Assembly: GCF_001905345.1 (NCBI RefSeq)
Contig: NZ_LFBV01000002.1
Span: forward strand, 62,001 to 126,000
DNA from: Streptomyces uncialis
Lineage (GTDB): Bacteria > Actinomycetota > Actinomycetes > Streptomycetales > Streptomycetaceae
DNA length: 64,000 bases
Reading direction: 5' to 3'
This document shows positions 33,605-41,721 of the stretch, piece after piece (positions within the stretch are counted from its first letter, which is position 1; each line of letters begins with the position of its first letter). A program made the translations under genes and the position numbers. Under the pieces are notes generated by a model. It searched no databases. It was not told the origin of the DNA and saw nothing but the letters and a program-made list of their open reading frames with translations.

Positions 33605-35433
33605 CCGAACTGATCCTGGGGGTCTCCGCCTTCTACCACGACAGCGCCGCCGCGCTCGTCGCCGACGGCGTACCCGTCGCCGCCGCGCAGCAGGAACGGT
33701 TCAGCAGGCGTCGGCACGATCCCGCGTTCCCCTCCGACGCCGTCCGCTACTGCCTGCGCGAAGCAGGCGCCTCTCTCGCCGATGTCGCGGCGGTCGCCTA
33801 CTACGAGGACCCGTTGCTGAAGTTCCGGCGCGTCATGGCCACCTTCGCCGCCACGGCGCCCCGCGGCTACCCCGTCTTCCGGGAACGGATGCCCGGCTGG
33901 CTCACCTGGCGGCTGCGGGGCGCGGCCACCGTGCGCCGGAAGCTGGCGGAACTGGACGCGGGGCCCGTCCCCGGCATCGGCCGCCGGGAGCACCATGAAT
34001 CCCACGCGGCCTCCGCGTTCTTCCCCGGCCCGTACCGGTCCGCGGCGGTGCTGTGCGCGGACGGCGTCGGCGAATGGGCCACCACCAGCATCTGGCACGG
34101 CCGGGACACCCGTCTGCGGAAGGTCGCGGAGATCCGCTTCCCGCACTCGCTGGGACTGCTCTACTCCGCGTTCACGTACTTCTGCGGCTTCAAGGTCGAC
34201 TCGGGTGAGTACAAGCTCATGGGACTGGCCCCGTACGGCACACCCCGCTGGGCGGACGTGATCCGCGACAGGCTCATCGACGTCAAACCGGACGGCTCGT
34301 TCCGCCTGGATCTGCGGTACTTCACCTACCTGCGCGGGCAGACGATGACCGGCCGCCGCTTCGAGGAACTGTTCGGCGGGAAGCGCCGGCTGCCGGAACA
34401 GCAGCTCACCGAGCGGGAATGCGATCTGGCGGCGTCCGTCCAGGCCGTCACCGAGGAGGTACTGCTCCGCCTCGCCCGCACGAGCCGGACCCTCACGGGC
34501 GAGGAGGATCTCTGCCTCGCGGGGGGCGTGGCGCTCAACTGCGTCGCCAACGGGAAGATCGCCGGGGCCTCGGACGGCGGGCTGTGGATCCAGCCCGCCG
34601 CGGGCGACGCGGGCGGCGCGCTCGGCGCGGCCCTCGCCACCGCCATGGAACGCGGCGCACCCCGCGACCGCCCGGACAGCCGGCACGACACGATGTCCGG
34701 GGCCCTCCTCGGGCCGGCGTTCAGCGACGAGGAGATCGGCGCGTACCTCGACCGGCATTCCATCCCCTACACCCGCCCCGGACGCGACGCCCTGGTGGAA
34801 CAGGTGGCGGCCGCCCTCGCGGACGGCCGGATCGTGGGCTGGTTCCAGGGCCGTATGGAATTCGGACCGCGCGCGCTGGGCGCACGCTCGATCCTGGGGG
34901 ACGCCCGCGATCCGCGCATGCAGTCGGTCATGAACCTTCGCATCAAGTTCCGCGAATCGTTCAGGCCGTTCGCACCGGCCGTCCTCGAAGAAGAGGCCCA
35001 CGACTACTTCGACCTGCCGCACACCAGCCCCTACATGCTGCTGGTCGCCGGGATCGCACAGGCAAAGCGGCTACCGACGGCCGCCGACACCGATGTCCGC
35101 GGACCGGAGCTCCTGCGGATACCCCGCTCAACGATTCCCGCGGTCACCCACGTCGACTCGACCGCACGGGTACAGACCGTCGACGCGCGCACCCATCCGC
35201 TCTTCCATCACCTGCTCACCGCCTTCCGCGGGCGGACCGGCTGCCCGGTACTGGTCAACACCTCCTTCAACGTCCGGGGCGAACCCATCGTGCACACACC
35301 CCACGACGCCTACACCTGCTTCATGCGCACCGGCATCGACATGCTCGCCCTCGGCGGCTACCTCCTGCACAAGGACCGGCAGCCGGCCTGGCGGGAGGAC
35401 GGCGACTGGCGCGACGAGATCCCCCTCGACTGA
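33601..35433 (+). CDS. Carbamoyltransferase (NodU/CmcH/SxtI family)
   Basis: 610 residues, the full family length. The N-terminal Kae1-like part begins LGVSAFYHDSAAALV and continues with HHESHAASAFF and DGVGEWATTS, the metal and carbamoyl-adenylate site. The C-terminal part has GWFQGRMEFGPRALGARSIL, NLRIKFRESFRPFAPA and VNTSFNVRGEPIV. It transfers a carbamoyl group from carbamoyl phosphate, through carbamoyl-AMP, to a hydroxyl or similar acceptor. ATG 33601 overlaps the iron-enzyme stop by four bases. It predicts that the final product carries a carbamate. Confidence 0.95.
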   Translation: MTELILGVSAFYHDSAAALVADGVPVAAAQQERFSRRRHDPAFPSDAVRYCLREAGASLADVAAVAYYEDPLLKFRRVMATFAATAPRGYPVFRERMPGWLTWRLRGAATVRRKLAELDAGPVPGIGRREHHESHAASAFFPGPYRSAAVLCADGVGEWATTSIWHGRDTRLRKVAEIRFPHSLGLLYSAFTYFCGFKVDSGEYKLMGLAPYGTPRWADVIRDRLIDVKPDGSFRLDLRYFTYLRGQTMTGRRFEELFGGKRRLPEQQLTERECDLAASVQAVTEEVLLRLARTSRTLTGEEDLCLAGGVALNCVANGKIAGASDGGLWIQPAAGDAGGALGAALATAMERGAPRDRPDSRHDTMSGALLGPAFSDEEIGAYLDRHSIPYTRPGRDALVEQVAAALADGRIVGWFQGRMEFGPRALGARSILGDARDPRMQSVMNLRIKFRESFRPFAPAVLEEEAHDYFDLPHTSPYMLLVAGIAQAKRLPTAADTDVRGPELLRIPRSTIPAVTHVDSTARVQTVDARTHPLFHHLLTAFRGRTGCPVLVNTSFNVRGEPIVHTPHDAYTCFMRTGIDMLALGGYLLHKDRQPAWREDGDWRDEIPLD

Positions 35434-35504
35434 CCGGCCCGGCACCACGCCCGGAACGCCTGGCCGGACGACCCCCTGAAAGGAAGGTGGGGACGATCAC
35501 CCGC

Positions 35505-35684
35505 ATGTGGAGCCTCCTGCTGCCGCCCGCCTACTTCCTGCTGTTCACCCCCCTGAGTCTGCTGCTGCGGGTCGCCCGTGACCCGCTGCGCCGCCGCTGG
35601 GACCCGTCGGCCACCGACTACTGGCACTACCGCCGCCCCACGAGGGACAACGATGAACCGCATCCGCCCCGCGCCCTCCGCTGA
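35505..35684 (+). CDS. SxtJ-like small membrane protein
   Basis: 59 residues. One hydrophobic helix (LLLPPAYFLLFTPLSLLLRV) is followed by RDPLRRRWDPSATDYWHYRR, which strongly resembles the C-terminus of SxtJ-family membrane proteins found next to carbamoyltransferases, for example in saxitoxin clusters. GTG 35487 is an in-frame alternative start, but AGGA sits too close to it; neither start has ideal spacing. It overlaps the KAS III start by 32 bases in another frame. The role is unknown; it is presumed to support carbamoyl transfer or localisation. Confidence 0.7.
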   Translation: MWSLLLPPAYFLLFTPLSLLLRVARDPLRRRWDPSATDYWHYRRPTRDNDEPHPPRALR

Positions 35685-36726
35685 CCCGGGCAGCGTCATC
35701 GGCCCGGCCGCGGCAGGCCGCGCCGCCGTGCTCGCCGGGGCAGGACACTGGCTTCCCCCGCGCGTCCTCACCAACGAGGAACTGGGCGACCGGCTGGGCA
35801 CACCCGCCACCTGGCTGCACAGCCGCACCGGCATCGCCCGCCGTCACGTCGTCCAGCCCGGCATGGCGACCTCGGACCTCGCGGTCGAAGCCGGGCGCCT
35901 CGCGATGGCATCGGCCGGCACCACCGAGGTCGACACGGTGATCGTCGCCACCACGACCCCGGACCGCATCTGCCCGCCCACCGCCCCCGAGGTCGCCGCA
36001 CGGCTGGGCCAGCCGCAGACCGCGGCCTTCGACCTGAACGCGGCCTGTAGCGGGTTCCTCTACGCACTCGCGGTCGTCGGCGGCATGATCGCGGCCGGCA
36101 CCGCCCGCACGGCCCTCGTCATCGGCGCGGAGACACTGACCTCACTGATCGACCCTCAGGACCGGGCCACCTCCGCGATCTTCGCCGACGGCGCGGGAGC
36201 TGTGGTCCTGCGCGCCGGGACACCCGGGGAACCCGGCACGATCGGACCGGTCGTCCTCGGCAGCGACGGCACCGGCAGCGACCTGATCGCGGTCCCCGCG
36301 GGCGGCTCACGCCGGCCCCTGCCTCCTGCCCCCGACACCGGAGCACGCTGTCTGACCGTTTCGGGGCCCGAGGTGTTCCGGCACGCCGTCACCCGCATGA
36401 CCTCGGTGACACACCAGGCGATCTCCGCCGCCGGATGGGAACTCGACGATGTCGACCGGGTCGTCGCCCACCAGGCGAACGCCCACATACTCGCCGCCGT
36501 CGCCCGCAAACTCGGCATCACCCCGCACCGCATGGCCACCAACATCGCGCAGGTGGGCAACACCTCCGCCGCCTCCATCCCTCTCCTCCTCTCCCAGGAC
36601 GCCGCCGACGGACGCATCGAACCCGGCGACCGTCTCGTACTCACCGCCTTCGGCGCCGGACTCACCTGGGCCGCCACCACCCTCGTCTGGCCCCACCTGC
36701 CCGAGCCCGCCGCCCCCGCCCCGTAA
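35653..36726 (+). CDS. 3-oxoacyl-ACP synthase III (KAS III), copy 1
   Basis: 357 residues from ATG 35653, preceded by GAGGGA. The complete thiolase-fold triad is present: Cys in NAACSGFLYAL (about 134), His in VAHQANAHI (about 273) and Asn in VGNTSAASIPL (about 302). It should condense an acyl-CoA with malonyl-ACP or, like CerJ/ChlB3 relatives, transfer an acyl group. The next gene is a second, related KAS III with a complete triad, nine bases downstream. An ACP follows. Primary fatty-acid FabH genes sit in a different context, so a pathway-specific role is likely. Confidence 0.9.
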   Translation: MNRIRPAPSADPGSVIGPAAAGRAAVLAGAGHWLPPRVLTNEELGDRLGTPATWLHSRTGIARRHVVQPGMATSDLAVEAGRLAMASAGTTEVDTVIVATTTPDRICPPTAPEVAARLGQPQTAAFDLNAACSGFLYALAVVGGMIAAGTARTALVIGAETLTSLIDPQDRATSAIFADGAGAVVLRAGTPGEPGTIGPVVLGSDGTGSDLIAVPAGGSRRPLPPAPDTGARCLTVSGPEVFRHAVTRMTSVTHQAISAAGWELDDVDRVVAHQANAHILAAVARKLGITPHRMATNIAQVGNTSAASIPLLLSQDAADGRIEPGDRLVLTAFGAGLTWAATTLVWPHLPEPAAPAP

Positions 36727-36735
36727 GGAACCGGT

Positions 36736-37803
36736 ATGCCTGCCACCACCGCTGTCCTGTGCGGACTGGGCGCGAGCCTTCCCCAACAGGCCGTCTCCAA
36801 CAGCCGCCTCATCGCGGACAACCGTCTCGACTCCGACGACCAGTGGATTCTTCAGCGCACCGGAATCGCCTCCCGTCATATGGCCGACGCCCGCACCAGC
36901 ACCGGAGACCTCGCCACCGCCGCGGGACGGGCCGCCCTGGACTCCGCCGCCGAACTCGCCGGGACCCGTATCCACCCCGACATCGTCCTTCTCGCCACCA
37001 CCACACCCGACCACCGCTGCCCGGCCACCGCACCCGAGGTCGCCCACCGCCTCGGACACACCGGCACCCCCGCCCTCGACCTGTCCGCCGCCTGCGCGGG
37101 CTTCGTCTACGCCCTCACCGTCGCCCGCGCCCTCATCACCGCCGGCCACTGCACCCACCCGCTGGTCATCGGCGCGGAGACCTACACCACCACCCTGATC
37201 GACCCCCACGACCGCGACACCGCCATCCTCTTCGGCGACGGAGCCGGCGCCGCCCTCCTGCGCCCCGGAACCCCCACCGAACCCGGCGCACTGCAAGCAG
37301 CCGACCTCGGCAGCGACGGCGCCCGCGCCGCCTACGCCCAGGTCCCCGCAGGCGGATCACGCACCCCCCTCGGCGCCCCCGGTACCCACCCCGGCGACCA
37401 TCACCTGCGGATGAACGGCCGTGCCGTGTACACCCAGGCCGTACGCCGGATGACGTCCTCCGCGCTCACCGCCCTGGAGAAGACCGGCTGGACCACGCAC
37501 GACGTCGAGGCATTCATCAGCCACCAGGCCAACCAGCGCATCATCGACGCCGTCGCCGACCGCCTCCACATCCCCGCCGCCAGGCGCCACGGCAACCTGC
37601 GCGAGCTCGGCAACACCGCCGCCGCGTCCATCCCCCTCGCACTCGCCGACGCCGCCACCCGCCGGGCCGCCCACCCTGGACAGCGCACCCTGCTCACCGG
37701 CTTCGGCGCCGGCCTCGCCTGGGGCTCCCACACCCTGCTCTTCCCCGAAGCCCGCCCCCGCACCCTGCCCCCGCACCCCCACGACGACAAGGCAACCCCA
37801 TGA
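36736..37803 (+). CDS. 3-oxoacyl-ACP synthase III (KAS III), copy 2
   Basis: 355 residues. Triad residues are Cys in SAACAGFVYAL (about 119), His in ISHQANQRI (about 262) and Asn in LGNTAAASIPL (about 292). It is clearly related to the upstream KAS III but well diverged, so this is an old duplication with likely division of labour, such as chain initiation against acyl transfer. Its third codon positions are very C-rich, as in the neighbouring genes up to 39,346. The stop overlaps the ACP start (ATGA), so it is translationally coupled to its probable carrier. Confidence 0.9.
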   Translation: MPATTAVLCGLGASLPQQAVSNSRLIADNRLDSDDQWILQRTGIASRHMADARTSTGDLATAAGRAALDSAAELAGTRIHPDIVLLATTTPDHRCPATAPEVAHRLGHTGTPALDLSAACAGFVYALTVARALITAGHCTHPLVIGAETYTTTLIDPHDRDTAILFGDGAGAALLRPGTPTEPGALQAADLGSDGARAAYAQVPAGGSRTPLGAPGTHPGDHHLRMNGRAVYTQAVRRMTSSALTALEKTGWTTHDVEAFISHQANQRIIDAVADRLHIPAARRHGNLRELGNTAAASIPLALADAATRRAAHPGQRTLLTGFGAGLAWGSHTLLFPEARPRTLPPHPHDDKATP

Positions 37804-38048
37804 CCATGGCCTCCCGCTACGAGCACCTGACCCGTCTGCTCACCGAGAAACTCAACGTCGCCCCCGACACCGTCCACCCCGACGCCACCCTCGCCGACCT
37901 GGGACTCGACTCCCTCGCCATCGCCGAACTGACCATGTCCCTCCAGGACGACTGGCACGTCGACCTGGAAGCCGTCAGCACACCCCCCGAAACGACACTC
38001 ACCCACCTCCTCACCCTCGCGGACACGGCACCACCCGCCACCACCTGA
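37800..38048 (+). CDS. Acyl carrier protein
   Basis: 82 residues from ATG 37800, overlapping the KAS III stop by four bases. The attachment site is canonical (LGLDSLAIAELTMSL) and helix II reads LQDDWHVDLEAV. It probably serves the two KAS III enzymes and the acyl-ACP or acyl-CoA dehydrogenase downstream. It differs from the ACP at 29922, whose site reads TSL, so the operon appears to have two carriers with different clients. Confidence 0.9.
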   Translation: MTMASRYEHLTRLLTEKLNVAPDTVHPDATLADLGLDSLAIAELTMSLQDDWHVDLEAVSTPPETTLTHLLTLADTAPPATT

Positions 38049-38137
38049 ACCCGCCCCGGCACAGCCCCCACCAGAGAAACCCCCTCCCGACCGACCGCCG
38101 CGCCGCACACGCAGTCCTCCGAAAAGGTGCGAAATCC

Positions 38138-39346
38138 ATGAACGACGACCGCGCAGAATCCGGGCCGACGCACTCCACCGGCCTCGCGGCCCACCTCGCG
38201 CTCGGCACGGCCAGTCACCGGACCGCGCAGTTCCGCGAACGCGTCCGCACACTCATCACCGACCGCATCGCCCCCCTGCTCCCCGCCGCCGAGCGCGACC
38301 GGACGTTCCCCCGGGCAGCGGTGACCGCCTGCGGCGCCGCCGGACTCTTCACCGAACGCTGGACCGGAGGCATCCACGGCGACCTCGGCCGCTCCGTGCT
38401 CCTGTCCGAAGAAATGGGACGGGCCGGACTCGGCGGCATCGGCGTCGGCATCGGCCTCCACCTGGAGGCAGCCGTCCCCCTGCTGCGCCGCTACGCCACC
38501 ACCGACCACGCCAGAGCGCTCCTCGGTCAGGCCCTCGACGGCGACATCACCTGCTGCGTCGCTACTTCCGAACAGAACGTCGGCTCCGACCTGGCCGCCG
38601 TCGAAACCCGGCTCACCCCCAAAGGCAGCCAATGGCAGGTGCACGGCACCAAGTGGTACGTGTCACCCGGCGCCGCCGCCGACACCGCCCTCGTACTCTG
38701 CCGCCACACCGACGGCCCCGCCATCGTGATCGTTCCCCGCGACGGACTCCACACGGTGAAACGCTGGACCACCACCGGCATGCGCAGCCTGGAGACCGTC
38801 TGCCTGTCCGTCGACGCGACCGTCCCCGACGAAGCGGTCCTGGTACGCCCCGGCGCCGGACTGGCCGCCATGGGCCACGGCCTCCTCCACGAACGCCTCG
38901 CCCTGGCCGCCCAGACCCTCGGCGCCCTCGACCTCGCCATGACCCTGGCCATCACCCACCTGAAACGCAGAAGACAGTTCGGCACACCCCTCCACCGCCA
39001 CCAGGCCCTGCGCCTGCGCGCAGCCGACCTCCACTCCCAGGTCCGCATCACCCGCCTCGGCCTGTACGCGGCCGCCACCGAATGGTCGGCCAACGGCCAT
39101 GTGCCCCCAGCAGAGGCAGCCGCCCTCAAAGTGACCGCCGCACGGCTCGGCGAACAGGTCACCAGCGAATGCGTGCACCTCTTCGGAGGACGCGGATACA
39201 CCGAGGACGCCACCCCCCTGGAACGCCTCTGGCGGGACCTCAAAGTCACCCGCCTCGGCGGCGGCAGCGACGAGATGATGTGGGAACTCGTCGCCGCCGG
39301 ATTCCGCCCCGACCACGCCCTCTACGAACACTGGATCACCGACTGA
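38138..39346 (+). CDS. Acyl-CoA/acyl-ACP dehydrogenase
   Basis: 402 residues, the normal length. The FAD-binding middle segment reads CVATSEQNVGSDLAAVETRL and the C-terminal region has QFGTPLHRHQALRLRAADL and HLFGGRGYTEDATPLERLWRDLK. It is expected to oxidise an acyl thioester at C2-C3; with an ACP just upstream, acyl-ACP is a reasonable substrate, as in pathways that desaturate a carrier-bound chain. An 89 bp gap separates it from the ACP. ATG 38138 has AAAAGG about 13 bases upstream. Last intact gene of the plus-strand cluster. Confidence 0.88.
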   Translation: MNDDRAESGPTHSTGLAAHLALGTASHRTAQFRERVRTLITDRIAPLLPAAERDRTFPRAAVTACGAAGLFTERWTGGIHGDLGRSVLLSEEMGRAGLGGIGVGIGLHLEAAVPLLRRYATTDHARALLGQALDGDITCCVATSEQNVGSDLAAVETRLTPKGSQWQVHGTKWYVSPGAAADTALVLCRHTDGPAIVIVPRDGLHTVKRWTTTGMRSLETVCLSVDATVPDEAVLVRPGAGLAAMGHGLLHERLALAAQTLGALDLAMTLAITHLKRRRQFGTPLHRHQALRLRAADLHSQVRITRLGLYAAATEWSANGHVPPAEAAALKVTAARLGEQVTSECVHLFGGRGYTEDATPLERLWRDLKVTRLGGGSDEMMWELVAAGFRPDHALYEHWITD

Positions 39347-39408
39347 CCCCGCGCGGAACGCGGAACCCGGACGCCGCCGACCCCGACCAGCCTGCCTCCA
39401 TCGGGGCC

Positions 39409-39645
39409 CTGCCGCTGGCGGTCGCCCGGGACGCGGGATGCCAGGTCGCCTACCTGCCCGGACTCACGATGCGACGGATCGCCGATCTTTACCCTGGCGA
39501 GGCGAAGACCGACGCCCGCGACGCGTTCATCATCGCGGATGCCGCCAGAGCGATGCCCCACACCCTGCGGACGATCGAGCCCGCGGACGGGACGGTTGCG
39601 GAGCTCGCGATGATCGCCGGGTTCGACCACGACCTCTTAGCTGTG
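39409..39645 (+). mobile_element. IS110-family transposase remnant
   Basis: An open stretch with no start encodes VARDAGCQVAYLPGLTMRR, YPGEAKTDARDAFIIADAAR and VAELAMIAGFDHDL. This is the middle of the DEDD catalytic region of IS110 transposases, roughly a fifth of the gene. Both ends are missing. It contains a TTA codon, unlike its neighbours. It marks an old insertion or recombination junction between the KAS III cluster and the NRPS cluster. Confidence 0.85.
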
Positions 39646-39695
39646 GGCGATGCCTGTGCCTCCGGGTGGACGGCCGGGCCGTGTCCGCGGGGGCT

Positions 39696-40034
39696 TCACG
39701 CTGCCTCATCGCGGGCGTGCACACGGCTGGGCGGGGGGAAGCCGTCGCTCCGGGCGAGCACGGCCGTCAGCGCGGAGGCCGCCAGCAGGGCTGAGGCCAC
39801 CCAGGGCAAGGCCTGTGCCCCGGCGCCGTCCAGGACGGCGCCGCCGAGCGGGGAGCCGCCAGCCATGCCGATGTTCCATCCGGTGACCCAGAGTGAGTTG
39901 GCCGTGTCGGGAGCGAACGGGGCCGCCTTCACCCCTGCGGTCTGCGTCAACGTCGGAATGCCGCCGTGCGTTACACCCCAGAACACCGCGCCTAGCACGA
40001 CGGCCGCGGTGATGTGCGAGAGCCCGACGGCCAT
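39696..40034 (-). pseudogene. Truncated MFS transporter (C-terminal fragment)
   Basis: 112 residues with membrane helices ITAAVVLGAVFWGVTHGG and LPWVASALLAASALTAVLA, and the sugar-efflux-type MFS segment DTANSLWVTGWNIGMAGGSPLGG. A full protein has about 400 residues and twelve helices; only the last third remains. The 180 bp up to the condensation-domain gene (40035-40215) show no recognisable gene. It probably lost its 5' part in the event that left the IS110 fragment. Confidence 0.75.
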
Positions 40035-40215
40035 GCCCGCCAGCGGGGGTCGCCGGGCACCGGTTCGCCGTCAGTGGGGTCATCAGATCGCGTGTCCCCA
40101 GTTCGGTGGCAGCTGCCAAGCAGGCCCCGTACATGAAGCGCGGCAACCCGCGCGTCGGCCCGAGTTCCTCGCCGACCGGCCGGCCTCCATGGCACGGGCG
40201 CCTCGCGGGCGGCCT

Positions 40216-41721
40216 TCAGGGGTGGGACCGCGCCGAGGCGGCGACCCAGTCGTCCTGCTCCCACAGGACGACGTCGTCGGAGGTCCCGGCTCCCATTCCG
40301 ACTTCGATGCCGCCTTCGGCTCCGGTTCCCCTCCTCGCGGCCCGGAGGATCTCGGCGACGGAGCAGCCCTGGTCCCGCACCGCCGTCGAGAGGACCCGGA
40401 AGAGGAAGACCAGGAATTCGGCGGCCTGAGCAGGGTTCATGAACGACGGCAGATGGGTGAGCCTGCCGGTGGTGGGGCCGCCGTCCGGCTCGACCATGTG
40501 CAGGGCCAGTCCGTCGTGCAGTGCCGGTGTGCGAAAACCCAGGAGACGGAACGCCAGATCCCCGGGTTCGGTCGGCTCGGCGTCGCACATCGAGCGAGGG
40601 TAGATCTGCATGCACACGGAGGGGGCGTGCGCGGCTTCCGGGTCATCCTGTGCCAGGGCCTCCTCGACCAGATACGACGGTGTGCTCGCGTGGTCGACCG
40701 CGTCGAGGAGCACGTCCTGGGCCTGCTCGACCAGTTCAGGGAAGGTCGCCGTGCGGTCGACCGGGACCCGCAGCAGGAGTCGGTCGCTGAACAGACCGAC
40801 GAGCGGCTCGTGCTCCTCTTCCTCACGTCCCGCGTACGGCACGGAAACGACCGTCTCCGGGGTTCCCGTCAGATCGGCGAGCACTGCGGCCAGCGCCGCC
40901 AGCGTGATGGTGAACGTGGTCGAACGCAGCGAACTCGCCAGCTGCCGCATCCCCTTCCCCAGAGGATCGGGGAGACCGAAAGGCAGGGACAACGCCACGG
41001 TGCTCCGCGCCCCTTCGCCCGGACTCTCCCCGGACCCCTTCCCCGGCCCGGCGTCCGACGCCGGCACTCCGAACGCTCCGCCGAGACGGCGACGCCACCA
41101 GCCCAGATCACGGGTGTACCAGCCGGACCGCTCCCGCTCCGCGGACTCGGCCACAAAGGCCGCCCAGGCAGCTTCGAGCGCTTTCTGCGGATCTCCCGGA
41201 TCGGTGGCCTCCCCGCGGGACAGTGCGCGGAAGTGGCTCTGGATGCCCCTGATCACCACGCCACAGCTCCAGCCGTCGGCCACGACATGGCTGATGGTGA
41301 GGAACAGCAGATGGCGCCTGGGTTCGAGGGTCACCAGGGTCACACGCATCGGCCAGTCCGTCGCCAGATCCACGGGCACCGCGCTGTCCGTCGCCCCGAA
41401 GCGGGTGCTGGCGTCCGCCTGCCGTTCGGTGGGCTGCCCGGTCAGATCGACGACCTTCACCGGGTACGAGTCCGGGGCCGCCCGGAGCGTCGCCACGGGT
41501 TCTCCGTCCGGGCCGGCCACGATGCGCGTCCGCAGCGGGGCGTGCTGGCGGACGACCCGCGCCAGAGCCCGGCCGAGCAGAAGCGGATCGATCTCGTCCG
41601 TCACCAGATAGGTCGGTGACATCTGGTCGACCGGGTTGTCCGAGGCGCATGCCGCGCGCCAGCGCCGTGCCTGCCCGCGGGTCAGTTCCGTCGGGATCGC
41701 GTCGTGCCCCTCGTCAGCCAC
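40216..41721 (-). CDS. Stand-alone NRPS condensation domain
   Basis: 501 residues from GTG 41721, overlapping the upstream M20 stop by 8 bases, with GAGAGGGGG just before it. The active-site motif is SHVVADG: the first His of HHxxxDG is Ser, but the second, catalytic His is kept. Other C-domain marks are WWRRRLGG, STTFTITLAALAAVLADLTG, VPYAGREEEEHEPLVGLFSD and MQIYPRS. No A or PCP domain is attached. Such free C domains release or transfer a PCP-bound chain onto a soluble amine or alcohol. As the operon lacks a normal terminal thioesterase, this may be its release enzyme. Confidence 0.85.
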   Translation of the reverse strand: MADEGHDAIPTELTRGQARRWRAACASDNPVDQMSPTYLVTDEIDPLLLGRALARVVRQHAPLRTRIVAGPDGEPVATLRAAPDSYPVKVVDLTGQPTERQADASTRFGATDSAVPVDLATDWPMRVTLVTLEPRRHLLFLTISHVVADGWSCGVVIRGIQSHFRALSRGEATDPGDPQKALEAAWAAFVAESAERERSGWYTRDLGWWRRRLGGAFGVPASDAGPGKGSGESPGEGARSTVALSLPFGLPDPLGKGMRQLASSLRSTTFTITLAALAAVLADLTGTPETVVSVPYAGREEEEHEPLVGLFSDRLLLRVPVDRTATFPELVEQAQDVLLDAVDHASTPSYLVEEALAQDDPEAAHAPSVCMQIYPRSMCDAEPTEPGDLAFRLLGFRTPALHDGLALHMVEPDGGPTTGRLTHLPSFMNPAQAAEFLVFLFRVLSTAVRDQGCSVAEILRAARRGTGAEGGIEVGMGAGTSDDVVLWEQDDWVAASARSHP

